DNA of 26,450 nt from Polymyxa betae (GCA_003693705.1 RBZT01000839.1:1-26450); one strand, 5' to 3'. Counted from the stretch's first letter, positions 1 to 10,737 are shown. Made by a program: numbers and translations. Notes: generated by a model not told the origin, from the sequence alone.

Positions 1-317
1 ATTGATATATTGTTTGATCTGAAAATAAATTTTAAGTTATAAAGAAAAATATATTTGGGTGGAAAATTTTTTTGCAATGATATTTTTAGAAATTGAAATT
101 GGAAAATGACAATCTGGGATTTTTTTTTAAATTAGGGTTTGGAGTTAGGGTTTATTACGTTATTGGGTGTTATAACGTGGATTATTGAGGTTTTTGTATG
201 GGGGATGGGGGGGAAAAAAAAGGGCCCTGAAACCAACGGACCGATGTGCTGCTGATATCGCAGGCATATCCGAGTGCTTTTTAATGTCTGCAGTACGCAG
301 TTTAATGAGTATATCCG
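1..317. other. AT-rich leader region without a gene
   Basis: I see no credible gene here. The sequence is AT-rich with A and T runs. It holds two copies of TTAGGGTTT (132-140 and 145-153) and a perfect 7-base inverted repeat, ACGTTAT/ATAACGT (157-163 and 172-178). A G-run follows at about 199-214. Short open frames on both strands show no recognisable domain. Confidence 0.6.
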
Positions 318-507
318 AGCAAAACTTGATGCAGACAACAGATTTTTTGATGAGAGCGCAGTTTTTTCGATTCTTTCGGTGTTAAAGATTCGCATCTTTC
401 TGCTTTTATGATACAGTAGGCAGAATATGTACAAAACTTGATGCAGACAGCAGATTCGGTATTGGATGAGTGCGCAGGTTTTGCGATTTTTCCGTGCTGA
501 AGATTCT
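318..507 (+). repeat. Diverged direct repeat upstream of COQ7
   Basis: Two copies of a unit of about 76 bases lie at about 318-395 and 430-507. Both contain AAAACTTGATGCAGACA, then a GATGAG-GCGCAG core, then a TTTTTCGAT- or TGCGATTTTTCC-like stretch, and end near AAGATTC. The copies are about 110 bases apart and differ by substitutions and small indels, so the duplication is old. The right copy ends about 45 bases before the COQ7 start codon, so the repeat lies in its promoter or 5' UTR. I see no coding potential. Confidence 0.75.
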
Positions 508-550
508 CCAATAAAACTGAAAAACTTTCTATTTGTCAGCCTTGTCCAAG

Positions 551-1353
551 ATGAAGCTCAGCGCTGCTATTGGCCGTCGATATCTACATCGAACCGTTGT
601 CGACCGAATGCTTCGTGTGGATCATGCCGGCGAGTATGCTGCGGTTCGCATTTACGAGGGCCAGATGGCAGTTTTAGGCAGAAATCCTGAATTTAAGAAA
701 CTGTTAACTCATATGAAAGATAACGAAGAGGTGCATCGAATTGCTTCTCTTAACGAATTTGACAACAGTTAATGACTTTCGTTTCGTTTTTTCGCTCCCT
801 ACTTTATCTGCCTGAGCTGATGTCCTGGTGCATTACAGGAGCATCTATCAGCAATTGAAGAAACCATGCCCGGTCGAAGAGTTCGTCCAAGTTTGCTTCT
901 TCCATTATGGGGTGCTGCTGGTTATGGATTAGGTTTAGCTACTGCTTTATTAGGGAAAGAAACGGCGATGGCTTGCACCGTTGCTGTTGAAGAAGTAAGC
1001 CATATTGCATTTGGATTTGATCGAAATCTGCAACTAATTTTTAGTCTGAGAATGTCCTATTTGGGATTTAGTGAAATGGTTCAGGTGATTGGATCGCATT
1101 ATAACGATCAGCTTCGTGAGATTATCGCCGATAGACACAATACAGATGACGAGCTGATGTTGATGATCAAAAAGCACCGAGACGATGAGCTCGAGCACCT
1201 AAATACAGGGATTTCTCACGATGCTGAAAAGGCTCCAGCCTATAATCTCCTCTCCAACGTTATCAAGACCGGGTGTAAAGTAAGTCGTTCCTGTTCGTAT
1301 CCTTCTGTCTAATCTTGCCATAGGCAGCGATCTGGGTATCGGAACGAATCTGA
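551..1353 (+). CDS. COQ7: COQ7, 5-demethoxyubiquinone hydroxylase (mitochondrial)
   Basis: This is the di-iron hydroxylase of ubiquinone biosynthesis, which converts demethoxyubiquinone on the matrix face of the inner mitochondrial membrane. Predicted exons are 551-767, 852-994, 1085-1279 and 1324-1353, giving 194 residues. All junctions are GT-AG and in phase. The family signature RVDHAGEY supplies ligand Glu28, and EEVH supplies Glu59 and His62. MACTVAVEE supplies Glu119 or Glu120, and DDELEH supplies Glu155 and His158, so the di-iron set looks complete. RVRPSLLLPLW and the ending AAIWVSERI also match the family. The frame is open upstream to a TTG, but ATG551 is the first ATG. It leaves a short basic leader (residues 1-20) that could serve as a mitochondrial signal. 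The middle intron (995-1084) reads open in frame, so a track that ignores splicing would include it. The length is close to that of mature COQ7 proteins. Confidence 0.96.
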
Positions 1354-1709
1354 GCGCTCCATCCTGTAAAACCTTTATTTATTTGAAAGCCAAGTCTTAC
1401 CGCACTTGTCGATCTGTCACCATATTTGAGGATATCCAACTCTGGACAATAAAGCCACCTTTAAGCAGCAATGAAATCTACGTACACAATACAGTTTCAA
1501 CCTTTCCTTCCAGCATACGTTTACAGCGAAGTCACCCCGAATAGAATCCACATTACATGTGGCGGGGTTTATGAAAAGATGCGCCAAACTTAGACTGGGT
1601 TCTGAATGGAACAAGTCAGAAAAAGTAGGAAAATTGCAAGCAATGTCTGGAAAAAGAAATGCCGTGCCTGTAGAGTCTTGGCAATCGCCAATCGGATTTC
1701 GTCATTGTA
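1354..1709. other. Spacer between COQ7 and the acidic-protein gene
   Basis: This is the 3' flank of COQ7 and the 5' flank of the next + strand gene. The short open frames on either strand show no domain. No RNA gene or strong repeat is visible. Confidence 0.6.
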
Positions 1710-2639
1710 ATGACGACAACGGCGCCTGATCCCGGGACCGAGGCCGGATCAGGCCCGATCCATTGGAGAGCCGATCGTGACTACAGCACCGAATGGAATT
1801 TGGAACGATTCGTCCAGCATTGGACGTCGCAGAGTGGCAGCATGCAATCGGATAGGACACCGCCCATGTGCTCTCTTTGTGGTGTCTTTATTAAGCAGGC
1901 ACCTCCTCCACAAACTGTTCAAGCTGATGGGAATTCTGATCAGGAAATGGACGATAATTTTCGCGTGAATCGTCTTGATGCTATTGTTGATGAAGGCGAT
2001 AACGATGATGACAACGAGAGAAGAGACGAAGTGGAGAACGACGACGAAGATGATGATAGGAATGTTGACGATAGCGACAGCGATGATGATGAGAGGAGCG
2101 AGGACGGCGACGACGAAAACAGGAATGAAGATGACGGAGAAAGTGACAGGGATGAAGACGACGACGACGACGGAACTGAGAACAGCGAAGACGAAGAGAG
2201 CATCGACGACAATCGTCTCACTCCAGAAGATGTTGTTCGATTCATGAATTACATGTTCCCAAGCGATTCCGATGATGATGATGACGATATCTTTGATTGG
2301 ATTGAGCGTCATATGAAGCAGATTCACGGCGCTCCAGACGACTATCAGCTGGATCAGAAAGATTTCCTGCCGCCGCGCCCCAATCCGCTTATCTACCGCT
2401 GGACGCCGGCAACAACTGCCACAACGAATCAGTCGCCGGACGACGTATTTGACGAAATCAGCGACAAATTCCCGGAGCTGAAGGTCGGCGCTGTGCCAAG
2501 GAAGACAATGTACACCTGGGTGCGAATATTGGCTCAGGGTTTAGGCAAGGAGACGCGCGGGTTGCAAGGCAATCTGGGCGAATTGTTACATATGTGCTAC
2601 GAGTTGCAATGGAGGAAAGCGAATCCATCGGCGTCATAG
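1710..2639 (+). CDS. Hypothetical protein with a long Asp/Glu tract
   Basis: This is a single-exon frame of 309 residues from ATG1710. I do not recognise the family. The N-terminal 80 residues are mixed and include Cys54-x-x-Cys57 in MCSLCG. Residues about 93-168 are dominated by Asp and Glu with scattered Ser, Asn and Arg, like acidic tracts of nuclear or chaperone-type proteins. A second acidic run lies at about 185-193 in SDSDDDDDD. The C-terminal third is ordinary in composition and predicted helical, with a Trp- and Leu-rich segment at about 265-303, so a folded domain is plausible there. The Asp codons are mostly GAC/GAT in imperfect repeats, which suggests growth by replication slippage. 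The codon pattern and the clean long frame support a real gene. Function cannot be assigned. Confidence 0.65.
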   Translation: MTTTAPDPGTEAGSGPIHWRADRDYSTEWNLERFVQHWTSQSGSMQSDRTPPMCSLCGVFIKQAPPPQTVQADGNSDQEMDDNFRVNRLDAIVDEGDNDDDNERRDEVENDDEDDDRNVDDSDSDDDERSEDGDDENRNEDDGESDRDEDDDDDGTENSEDEESIDDNRLTPEDVVRFMNYMFPSDSDDDDDDIFDWIERHMKQIHGAPDDYQLDQKDFLPPRPNPLIYRWTPATTATTNQSPDDVFDEISDKFPELKVGAVPRKTMYTWVRILAQGLGKETRGLQGNLGELLHMCYELQWRKANPSAS

Positions 2640-3032
2640 ACTACAAAGGAGATGTTTCACATTCCTATGAATGATGGGATATCTGTCCCCAATGCGTGTC
2701 GTGGTATAACTCATAGTAAACTATTGTTTTCGCATTGTCTCGGGCTTGTTAGACTGTTGAATGGTTCGTTTTCTTAATCGCTGTATTACAAAATCCGTCC
2801 AAATCAGTTCGTTTTCCTGTTGCAGAGTATCTTGTTGAAGTGAAATAACGAAAGCCGAGCGATTGGAGCCGGTATTTCCATAATACCTATATAAAATGTT
2901 CGTGGAGATTGGATACTGTTGGGCAGCCAGCTTTCATCACAGAGTGCGTCGATCTCCGATGAACCTCTCGAAGGTTAGTGTTTTCCATCCGATCTCGTCC
3001 ATTCGCTGCGTTCTGGTTGGACGTAATCGATT
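2640..3032. other. Spacer and 5' region of the F-box-like gene
   Basis: This is a non-coding stretch between two + strand genes. It holds one TATA-like sequence (listed separately). I see no other gene or repeat. Confidence 0.6.
2888..2896 (+). promoter_or_regulatory. Possible TATA box
   Basis: The sequence TATATAAAA lies 137 bases upstream of the ATG at 3033, in an otherwise mixed-composition spacer. Its distance would suit a 5' UTR of roughly 100 bases. The match could be chance, and I see no initiator consensus to back it. Confidence 0.3.
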
Positions 3033-4199
3033 ATGACGTTTGTTTCCCTTTCCGACGATGTCATCGCCATTATCTTGAGGTCCCTTCATCCAGTTACGCA
3101 CGTCATTGTCGATCGAGTCTCACACCGGTTCAGCAAGCTTGTACGGAAGGTGCTGTATGGCAGCTGCCCGATGGCGCTGCAATTTCCGCAACGTTGCTTC
3201 TCGCAGACGTTGTCCGGATGGCATCGGACTACCGTCGATAACACCATACCATCAAATGCCAGGATGATGGCTATATTCCCAGATCCACGATGCCCCGATC
3301 TCGAGTTCTTTGAACTAGGCAACCTTCGGTTCATTGTCAGCGATAATATCGTAATGCTAAACGATCGCTGGGAGCCAATACGGACCCTGCCAATTGACAA
3401 GAATTGGCGCCTTCTCAACAATACTTTCGATCCAGGCCCCGATTTTTGTTTTGCCGGCTCCGATTTTGTCGTCTTGGTCAGGTCGCCAGAACTGCACATC
3501 AGATACATCAGTCCATTCCCGAACGCCAACCATGTTCTCTCGTATGACAACGGCAAGATTGTGTATTGTTCGGCCGCCGAGTTGGGTTTGTATATTGTTC
3601 GTGGGCAGCAATATGAGCTGGCTTGGTCACAGCCATGCTCCGATCCATCCTCATCAACAATCACGATAACGTCTGGTCGTGTTCTCCAGTATAACTCAGG
3701 AGCTTATAGCCTTTACGATGCCGAAGACGGGAGGCTTCTATGGAAGCAGAATCTGATTCATCCAACAGGATCGACGTTGGCCATGCTGGATTATGAAGGA
3801 CGTATTATCGCCTATGAAGGATGGCAGCGAATGTCTTGCTATGATCCGAACACCGGGCAATGTGTCGTGCGTCAAAGCCCAACCTTTGAATTAAAAAAAG
3901 ATCGGCGATACGAATGGGCAGGGCGGCCGATCGTGCTGGGCGCCAACATGATTGTTTCAAGACTTTATACATTCGGGCGTGGATCTCATCTGCAGCTCCT
4001 CTTGATCGACCTTCTTGTTGGTGAACAAATGATTGTAGATACAGAGCCTGGTGACGCCATTGGAGAATTATTCGTTGTCTATAGGAATGGGCCATTGCAA
4101 CCAGCACGCATGGCAAGTGTGTCTGTAAAATGGGATGATGATAGCACGAAACTTCCAGGTTCTTCTTATTCTAAGGCTAAACCTCTCTGTAGAGCCTAA
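3033..4199 (+). CDS. F-box-like protein with a possible beta-propeller C-terminus
   Basis: This is a single-exon frame of 388 residues. The first 45 residues read VSLSDDVIAIILRSL followed by a V-S-H/R-F-S-K-L-V segment, the usual F-box layout (LPDDVL...IL, then a basic VCKRF-like helix). F-box proteins bind SKP1 and bring substrates to SCF ubiquitin ligases. The remaining 340 residues hold spaced motifs such as YDAEDGRLLWKQ (about 229-240) and CYDPNTGQCVV. These resemble blades of WD40 or quinoprotein-type propellers, so a substrate-binding propeller is inferred. The match is by pattern only, and the F-box assignment is moderate. The ATG at 3033 places the motif right at the N-terminus. A possible second F-box start lies 290 bases downstream. 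Confidence 0.6.
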   Translation: MTFVSLSDDVIAIILRSLHPVTHVIVDRVSHRFSKLVRKVLYGSCPMALQFPQRCFSQTLSGWHRTTVDNTIPSNARMMAIFPDPRCPDLEFFELGNLRFIVSDNIVMLNDRWEPIRTLPIDKNWRLLNNTFDPGPDFCFAGSDFVVLVRSPELHIRYISPFPNANHVLSYDNGKIVYCSAAELGLYIVRGQQYELAWSQPCSDPSSSTITITSGRVLQYNSGAYSLYDAEDGRLLWKQNLIHPTGSTLAMLDYEGRIIAYEGWQRMSCYDPNTGQCVVRQSPTFELKKDRRYEWAGRPIVLGANMIVSRLYTFGRGSHLQLLLIDLLVGEQMIVDTEPGDAIGELFVVYRNGPLQPARMASVSVKWDDDSTKLPGSSYSKAKPLCRA

Positions 4200-4516
4200 C
4201 AATATGCTGGTCTTAAAAATGCCAGAAAATGGATGTGCTGATCGTCGTTGCTGACGTGATTGTATTTTGACATTCAGTTGAATTAAAAGTCTCTCTGAAA
4301 TTCTATTCTGAAATCTCAACTTTCGGCACAGTCAAAACCGTTGATAGCACATCTCACCATCTAAATAGCAGCTGACATTATCATTTTAGAACAGTACTAA
4401 ACCCTTTGCTTCTAATTCAAATCCGTGAGCACATCGATTCTTATGAAACAGTCTTGAAACTAACCGCTTTCATTCAGTTGCTTTACAGATGGTTCCGAGC
4501 CTGGCCGACGATGTGA
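4200..4516. other. Convergent 3' spacer between the F-box-like gene and WDR81
   Basis: This region must hold the 3' ends of two converging transcripts. It is AT-rich. At its right edge lies a 12-codon frame (4489-4527, + strand) resembling the start of an F-box. I see nothing else. Confidence 0.55.
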
Positions 4517-4527
4517 TCAACCAGTGA
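4489..4527 (+). pseudogene. Possible stub of a second F-box gene
   Basis: ATG4489 opens a 12-codon frame, [12 protein letters not shown], ended by TGA at 4525. The SLADDVI segment matches SLSDDVI at the start of the upstream F-box-like protein. The bases CCGACGATGT-ATC are shared in the same position. The frame overlaps the last codons of WDR81 on the other strand. It could be what is left of a tandem F-box paralogue, or chance. Confidence 0.25.
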
Positions 4528-7500
4528 CAATAACAGACCCGTCATGTCTCCCAGCAACAAAGATGCCCGAATCGCTAAGTATTCCAACGGCGGTCAGATG
4601 CGAACGTGAACGATGGCCAGATAGTGCCACACGCTGCAGCTCCTGGCTCCCGCGTGTTTCAAGCGCACCGATCTTAGCCAAGCCGACTTTGGATCCTGCG
4701 CCGCAGACAATCTCGCTTCCATGAATGGCAATCGACGAAACTTGCACTCCGTTTGCAAGAATGCGCTGATTGAGGCGAGGCGGAATGATACAATGCCCGG
4801 ATTCAACGAGCTCCCAGATGTTGATACCCCCATGCTCGCAACTGGAGATCAACACGTTGTCGTTGAAAAACAACAGCTCCAATATCGAATCATCACCCCC
4901 TTTCCATGAATGCAGTATTGAACCTGAACTTGCAATCGCATTGGTGAAGGTTTGCTAAGAAACACAGTACGAACCCATGCGAATATCGACGACGACGATC
5001 TGGCCGGACGATAAACCGCAGCCGACCTTGAGCCCACTGGAATCTGCACAAATTCGTCTAACAACATCCAAACTCGAACTTCCACTACAGAGCAAATTAG
5101 CTTTCGTCGGAGACCATACAAATTTGATTAATAATGATTCCTAAATGCTGGAACCCCTCTAAATCGAAAAAATCATGACTTGGACCACGATCCATCCCAA
5201 AACAAATCAACAACTAATATATGACAAAGAAATTAGCAAACTTCAAAGTCTGAAGAAAGAAGCTCATAAAGCACAAATAGCTAGCATACCGTTGCTGATC
5301 GCGAAGATTCCAACGAAGAATAGGACGATCTGAGCGAAAGTCCAGCATTTGTAATGATGCGCGATTGTCGCCGCCGAGCAGGAAACTGTTGGCAACATTC
5401 GATTGTTCATGATTAAGAATGGAAGAAAACCACGCCGTCTCATGCACTGAGTCGAATTTTTTGGAGCAGACAGACGAACTGGAACCAATGTCCCAAAGCA
5501 TCACACTGGATCCAGCACATGTCGCAATTCGCTCAGCTCCGTTTGCCCTAAGCAAACAAGGAAACCGTTATAACAGAAAGCATTGTTTTTGGTTAAAATA
5601 GGCTTCAATCAGGTCAGATATGGAAAGCGGCGAAACCCATTGAAACATTTGGCGCATGAGAACCGAGTTGAAAATAATTTTGAATTTCATATACCATGTG
5701 AAATCAACCAAAGCGCAATCTGCTGCCAAGCAGACAGTAGAGTTTTGTAAAAGCGTATGTGACCAAATCTGTGCCCTATCTTTAGACAAAGTTGCGAACC
5801 TAAATCCTTTCAGGGGACCAATTTTTTGATAAAAAACCATCTGAGAAACCTGCCGAGCCATGGGTGAATGGCCAATTGAACCACCGATGACGTATGCTCT
5901 GAAGAATTTGCGTATTTGATTGTCGGCTTCAGCGTCCTAAAAAGCAAAGCAATCATGTAAGCTTTAAACTCGATCACGAAGAAATCGAGGCTGGAATGCA
6001 AAGAGAGCATCATTTGATAAATCAGCCAATCACATACCAGACTCCAGACTTATCGTAGAAATCCCAGGCCGCCAGAATTGGTATATCACGGTCATCACCC
6101 AACGAGCTCTTTTCGGTCTCAATTGAGCCTAAAATCGTTTTAGCGAAAAGTTGAGATGGTGAACAGCAACGAACCGAAGCAATCGTATGAGATCGATTGT
6201 GGGTCTTTCTGATCAAATACACGCCGCTGCTTTAGGAGACCATAAAGGGGAAGAGGTAAGACCATATCCAAAGAAGTAGGTTCAATGCACCGCTGTAGCG
6301 AATCGCAAGCCAAACCCAAAACAACGTCGGTGCGTTCGTCTTCGTTGTTGGCCAAATGATGGATGATGGAAATGAGTGCCCTGCCCATTGACAAGAGTAA
6401 TTCCTGCTGTGAGATCAGTGGAATAACCTAATTGACATAAACTTAGTTGGGAATGCTAAACGCCCAATCTTTGGAATAACCATTTGGACAATGTGAAGTA
6501 GACGGGCAATGCTGCGTTGATCTTTGAGAATTTCACTGCGAGTCAGCAAGTACAAAATCATGGGCATCTTTTCGTCAAGCTGACCTCGAACACCATACTG
6601 TGCGAATAATGCTCGAGTTAAAGCTGCAGAAAGGTACGGAAGCATTTCACTGAGCAGATGCAAACCTAAAACACTATTATAGAGCATCCTATATAAAAAA
6701 AGCGGCGAAAACGTTTCTGAAGTCAATAAAGCTTCAACGATGACGGGATCGCATACCGATTGAGATACGAGCTTTTGACATGAGGAGAGGTCGAACGATT
6801 AAAATGATGAGCTCCGGTCCGTTTCTAGCCAGACGAGCAATTGCAGAAAGTGCTGCCATTGAAGTGGGCTGAGATAGGCGTGAAGCCAGAGGCAGGACGA
6901 TCCCTCGAAGCGCCGTATCGTTATCCAATGAATCAGCCAGTAAGGCGATGGCATCAGCGTCGCTCGATCCACACACAAAAGGCAAGTATTTACGCACAAG
7001 CCATGACCTAACATGAAGGACTCAATGAAACTTTAGAGAGAAATAATCTTATAGAGAGTTAATGTGCCTATAAAGGATGTTGTTCGAGTGAAACAGCCGA
7101 AAAACAACAGAAACGAACAGAGCTACAATGGAAATAATCGCCGAAACAAATGCAAACGTACCGGCCCAGATTGTGGTCCATCGTTTTCATAAACAGCGGT
7201 GAAAGAAGACCAGGTATTGTCGACCGTTTATCTAACAAACGATCGACAAACAATTCAAGGGCTCCAGGAGCCAGGCCCGGTCCTAGCCGAGTCGCCAGTT
7301 GTTCTAGCAATCGGCAGGACGGCGACAATTTTAGACACATCGGCACTGTGTAAAAGTTGTTAAAAAACGTCTTCAGAACATGATGGAAACTCACCAAGTA
7401 ACAGGTAAAGCGAGGGTTCAAGCCGCATCAACGCCGGCGTCTGCAAAGAAGAAATCGCATAATCAAGAGGGGAGCTTGACAGTTCAAGTTCGGATAAGAA

Positions 7501-10292
7501 TCGGTACAGTGTGTGCATCCCTAGACAGACAATTGAGACGGTATTTTCAGATCTGAAGATGACGTTTTTCCACCTGCCGGAAACACCTGCGAATTGATGA
7601 TATCAGAAGCAGAAAACGGGTTGGGTCCGGTTAGCGATTCCAAAACGATGCGCAACGGTGGTGAGAGTAAACGCAGGCGACTATGGGCATCGTTAAACGT
7701 AGCTTGGAACAAAGCGTGTGGAGAATCCATGGCAATCTGATAGAGTGTACAGCCCACCGTAAAAAGATCTGACCGAAAAGGGCACAGAATCTCCCTAAAA
7801 TACTATTTGGCATTATGACACAACGAGAATATAATCAATCTTACGGGTTACTGTAGACACCATGTAAAGGCTCGAATTGCGATTTCGAGAATCTAATGAC
7901 TTCGGCGATTTCGGTTGGTGTTCTAAATAATCGTGGTGGATGCGGAGTCGTAAAGAGGCAATGAAACCCGCCAGTCGATAATAGTGGAACTAGAAACCAT
8001 ATTAGACAGTAACAATACAAAACAATTGATAGTGCCAAAGGGATTAGAACAAAATAGATGACAGATTTAAACAAGTAAAGAGAGACCACAATCTGCAAGT
8101 TTGTTTGACAGAACAAAATTGATACCGTTCTTGGCTTTGATAGCCGCATCGCCATTGAGCTCGAAACCGAACGTAATGTCAATCCAGCGATGTAGATGGG
8201 CGGAGACTTCTGGGCTTTCTAGCAGCGCCGAATGCCATTGAATAAAATCATCTGGCGTATTACACCAAGATGGTATCTCCAGTGATTTCAACCCAATATC
8301 CTTGACATTAATAAATAAAGCGAATTTCAATCACTAGTGTTGCATTAAGAATTGCAAAACATCCACAATCAACTATTCACAAGCCTAGGCAAGAAGTTTC
8401 CGCAAAAACTCAGATCACTAGCTCAGATTTTCAGAAAAAAAAAGACACCAAATAGTTTGAATGTTGTCAGAAGCCGGTCGAACGAGCAACGACCTTAATT
8501 CTAAATAAAAAATGAAAATTTAATAGTCCCTAGAAGAGAGCAATGAGCCAACTCGACGCCTTACAGTATGGAGGGATTCGAAGATGCTGGGGTCGGTGAA
8601 GAATTCAGGGATACATTCATCAGGGGTCCAGTGATATAGCTGAGCGATCGATTTCGGATATTCGTTGGGCTCGAAATTAACCCGCACCACCGCCCTCAGC
8701 TGGGCAACAGGTGTCCTTCTGAGCGCAATCAGTGACTAGCAAGCAATCTCCGCTGCAACCGAACCTGGACCGATAAACGCAAAGTGTCAGATCAGACAGC
8801 ATCTCTGGAATGTGGTGCGGTTGCTGCGAGGTGATCGCATGATTATATTGGAAATCGAGTTGTTCATCGCCTGCATAATTGTCTCAGTGAGGTGTTCAGT
8901 GGGTTCGAACTCACAGTGACCCTTCTTCAGTCTGTATTTACTCTGCGATACCAGTCAGGCAACCGAGAGATCCGTCCAAATCGTCTCTGAGTTTACCTTG
9001 GTAAGGTCCCGAATCGGCGCATGATGATGGCGGAAATCATGGACCCAGGGTAGGATCGGATGGCAGAAGGGGTTAGAGACAGCACGGCCGGAAAGCCAGT
9101 TTAGATGCATCAAATACGCGAAATTGCTTAAATGACCCGACGCCCAGTCCTCAACAATCCAGTCAATATTACTCGGAGAGCTGTTTGGAAAGTTCACCAG
9201 AAAAATCAAATCCGAGACGATTCTACTGACGTGGCTGCAAAACTAGTTGTATCGCCTTGATCAGACGATTCCCAGATTTGCAAGTGACTGAGGCTGAGCC
9301 AATCGGAATCGGGGTCAAATGAAAACCGGTCTGGGCGCAGGCAGCCGTGGACAACCTTTATGCCAAATGGGTGGTTTGATCGCTCAGAGCAGATGATATT
9401 ACGCCTTGCTGGTGGAGGAAATCGACAACTTGCATCGCTTGAAAGAATCGAAACAGCATGCGGAATTCGTTGTCATCTTTAGCCTGACTTCGATCAGGAC
9501 CATGCTAAGTAACGGAGTAATACGACACGTTTGCAAGGGTAGGCTGACGTAATTGAAGTTGTAAAGTGAAAGGCGTAGACGCGAAAATCAGCAGGATCGA
9601 TGCGGAGGATTCAATAGCATTGATGAGAACAGGAAGGCCGGCGTGGCGACGCCGAAATCGCGACGACGCATTCGGCTGGGATCGTGGTGATTTTCTGGGA
9701 AGAGTTTCTTCTGAGATGAGAAGGTCGGGCTGACCGTATTTCAGAATATAATCAGATAGCAAACATAGGCCTTACGTACGAATCGTTCGTATCCTTTTCA
9801 TAGAGGCGTTCAATAAACTCCTTCACTAAGTCCTAAAGGAAACAACTTCACTTGAATCCGTAGCAATACAGCTCCAGCGTTGGATTACAAACGCCGAAAA
9901 ATAGCTGATTAATTCCATGTAAACGAAAACGTATATGTTAAGAAGGAAATTCATAGAATTAATGGCTGAATTGTAAGTGTCTTGTAATACCATAACATCC
10001 TGTGGTGAGTCCGCTTCCATGACGCCCCGCTGGCTCCAACTACTGTTTCTATAGACAGGCATCGGCTCGATCAAAGATTCAATCGACGGAAACAGAAGCT
10101 CTGAAAGATGCCAAGATCCAGCAGATTCGCCATCTTGAGCTCGCTCAAACAAACGGAGCCTTGAAGAAAACTTCAAACTCGTAGTTTACTAAAAAAAAGT
10201 GGGACTAACTTGATGCTTGGTGCAAGTGGAATGACACAGATTCGAACGAAGTTGCCAACCGCAGCACCAATGTCAGGCGAGTCGTCTCCAAT
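4517..10292 (-). CDS. WDR81: WDR81 homologue: kinase-like, BEACH and WD40 protein
   Basis: In animals WDR81 works with WDR91 to restrain endosomal PI3-kinase and promotes aggregate autophagy. Plants have a related BEACH-kinase-WD40 protein, GFS12. Predicted exons, 5' to 3': 10292-10210, 10177-9991, 9832-9780, 9694-9529, 9483-9403, 9355-9231, 9180-8997, 8942-8921, 8870-8765, 8718-8565, 8300-8087, 7989-7845, 7794-7574, 7520-7395, 7345-7162, 7007-6757, 6716-6481, 6427-6175, 6128-6038, 5936-5850, 5799-5695, 5547-about 5290, 5140-4966 and 4923-4517. Together they code for about 1,300 residues. The N-terminal kinase-like part has [18 protein letters not shown] at the catalytic-loop position. BEACH follows: [31 protein letters not shown], then [17 protein letters not shown] and [13 protein letters not shown] second kinase-like stretch ([21 protein letters not shown]) and a helical middle follow, then WD repeats ([32 protein letters not shown]). 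The first coding exon is not found, and the 5290/5140 junction is out of phase as drawn, so both ends of that intron are uncertain. Human WDR81 is longer (1,941 residues), mainly through a disordered middle that is missing here. Confidence 0.92.
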
Positions 10293-10340
10293 CTACAGTC
10301 AACATCAAACAGTTCCCAAGCCTAACTGGACGACGTTTCA

Positions 10341-10362
10341 ACTACCATGGCATCATGGTAGT
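10341..10362. repeat. Perfect inverted repeat (hairpin), 9-base arms
   Basis: ACTACCATG at 10341-10349 pairs with CATGGTAGT at 10354-10362 around a four-base loop. It lies about 50 bases beyond the first placed WDR81 exon, in its 5' region. It could be a protein-binding palindrome or a 5' UTR hairpin. Confidence 0.7.
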
Positions 10363-10737
10363 GAGGTCTACCGGTGCCTATTTCTGAGCACTGGTACTTA
10401 ACCCAAGGGCAGCATTCAACATTGCCATTCTGACAACAGTCGCTGCTAATCATCACTATGTCATGCTCTATGCCACATTAGACATGTATGATATCAATGC
10501 GCAACCTTCACGTGTTATGACGATGTGATTAACAGACTTCACAATCAGATTTCTTCGAAGCAATCATGCAGATAGGAAACAATTGTAAACAAGTTTGTTT
10601 TCTTTAACATTCAGAAGCCCTCCTAGCTTCATGAGCACTATTGGCTACCGAGTTGCAGCAATTGGACTGTAGTTCAACTTCAAACAACTAACTTAGTACA
10701 GCCGGGAGCGGGACCTGCCTCTCTGCCAAAGCTTAGA

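Noticed and set aside
1749-2327. Minus-strand open frame of 192 hydrophobic residues opposite the acidic gene
   Set aside because: It is the reverse reading of GAY/GAR codons (giving Ile, Val, Phe and Leu). Composition is explained entirely by the acidic tract and no domain is present.
8888-8915. GGTTCGAAC resembling a tRNA T-arm box
   Set aside because: It lies in an intron of WDR81, and no acceptor stem, D-arm or anticodon arm pairs around it.
10236-10250. GATTCGAAC resembling a tRNA internal promoter box
   Set aside because: It codes inside the first placed WDR81 exon and has no matching cloverleaf.
10210-10401. + strand open frame of 63 residues
   Set aside because: It lies opposite the first placed WDR81 exon, whose splice sites and frame fit the family. 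The + frame has no similarity to anything I know.
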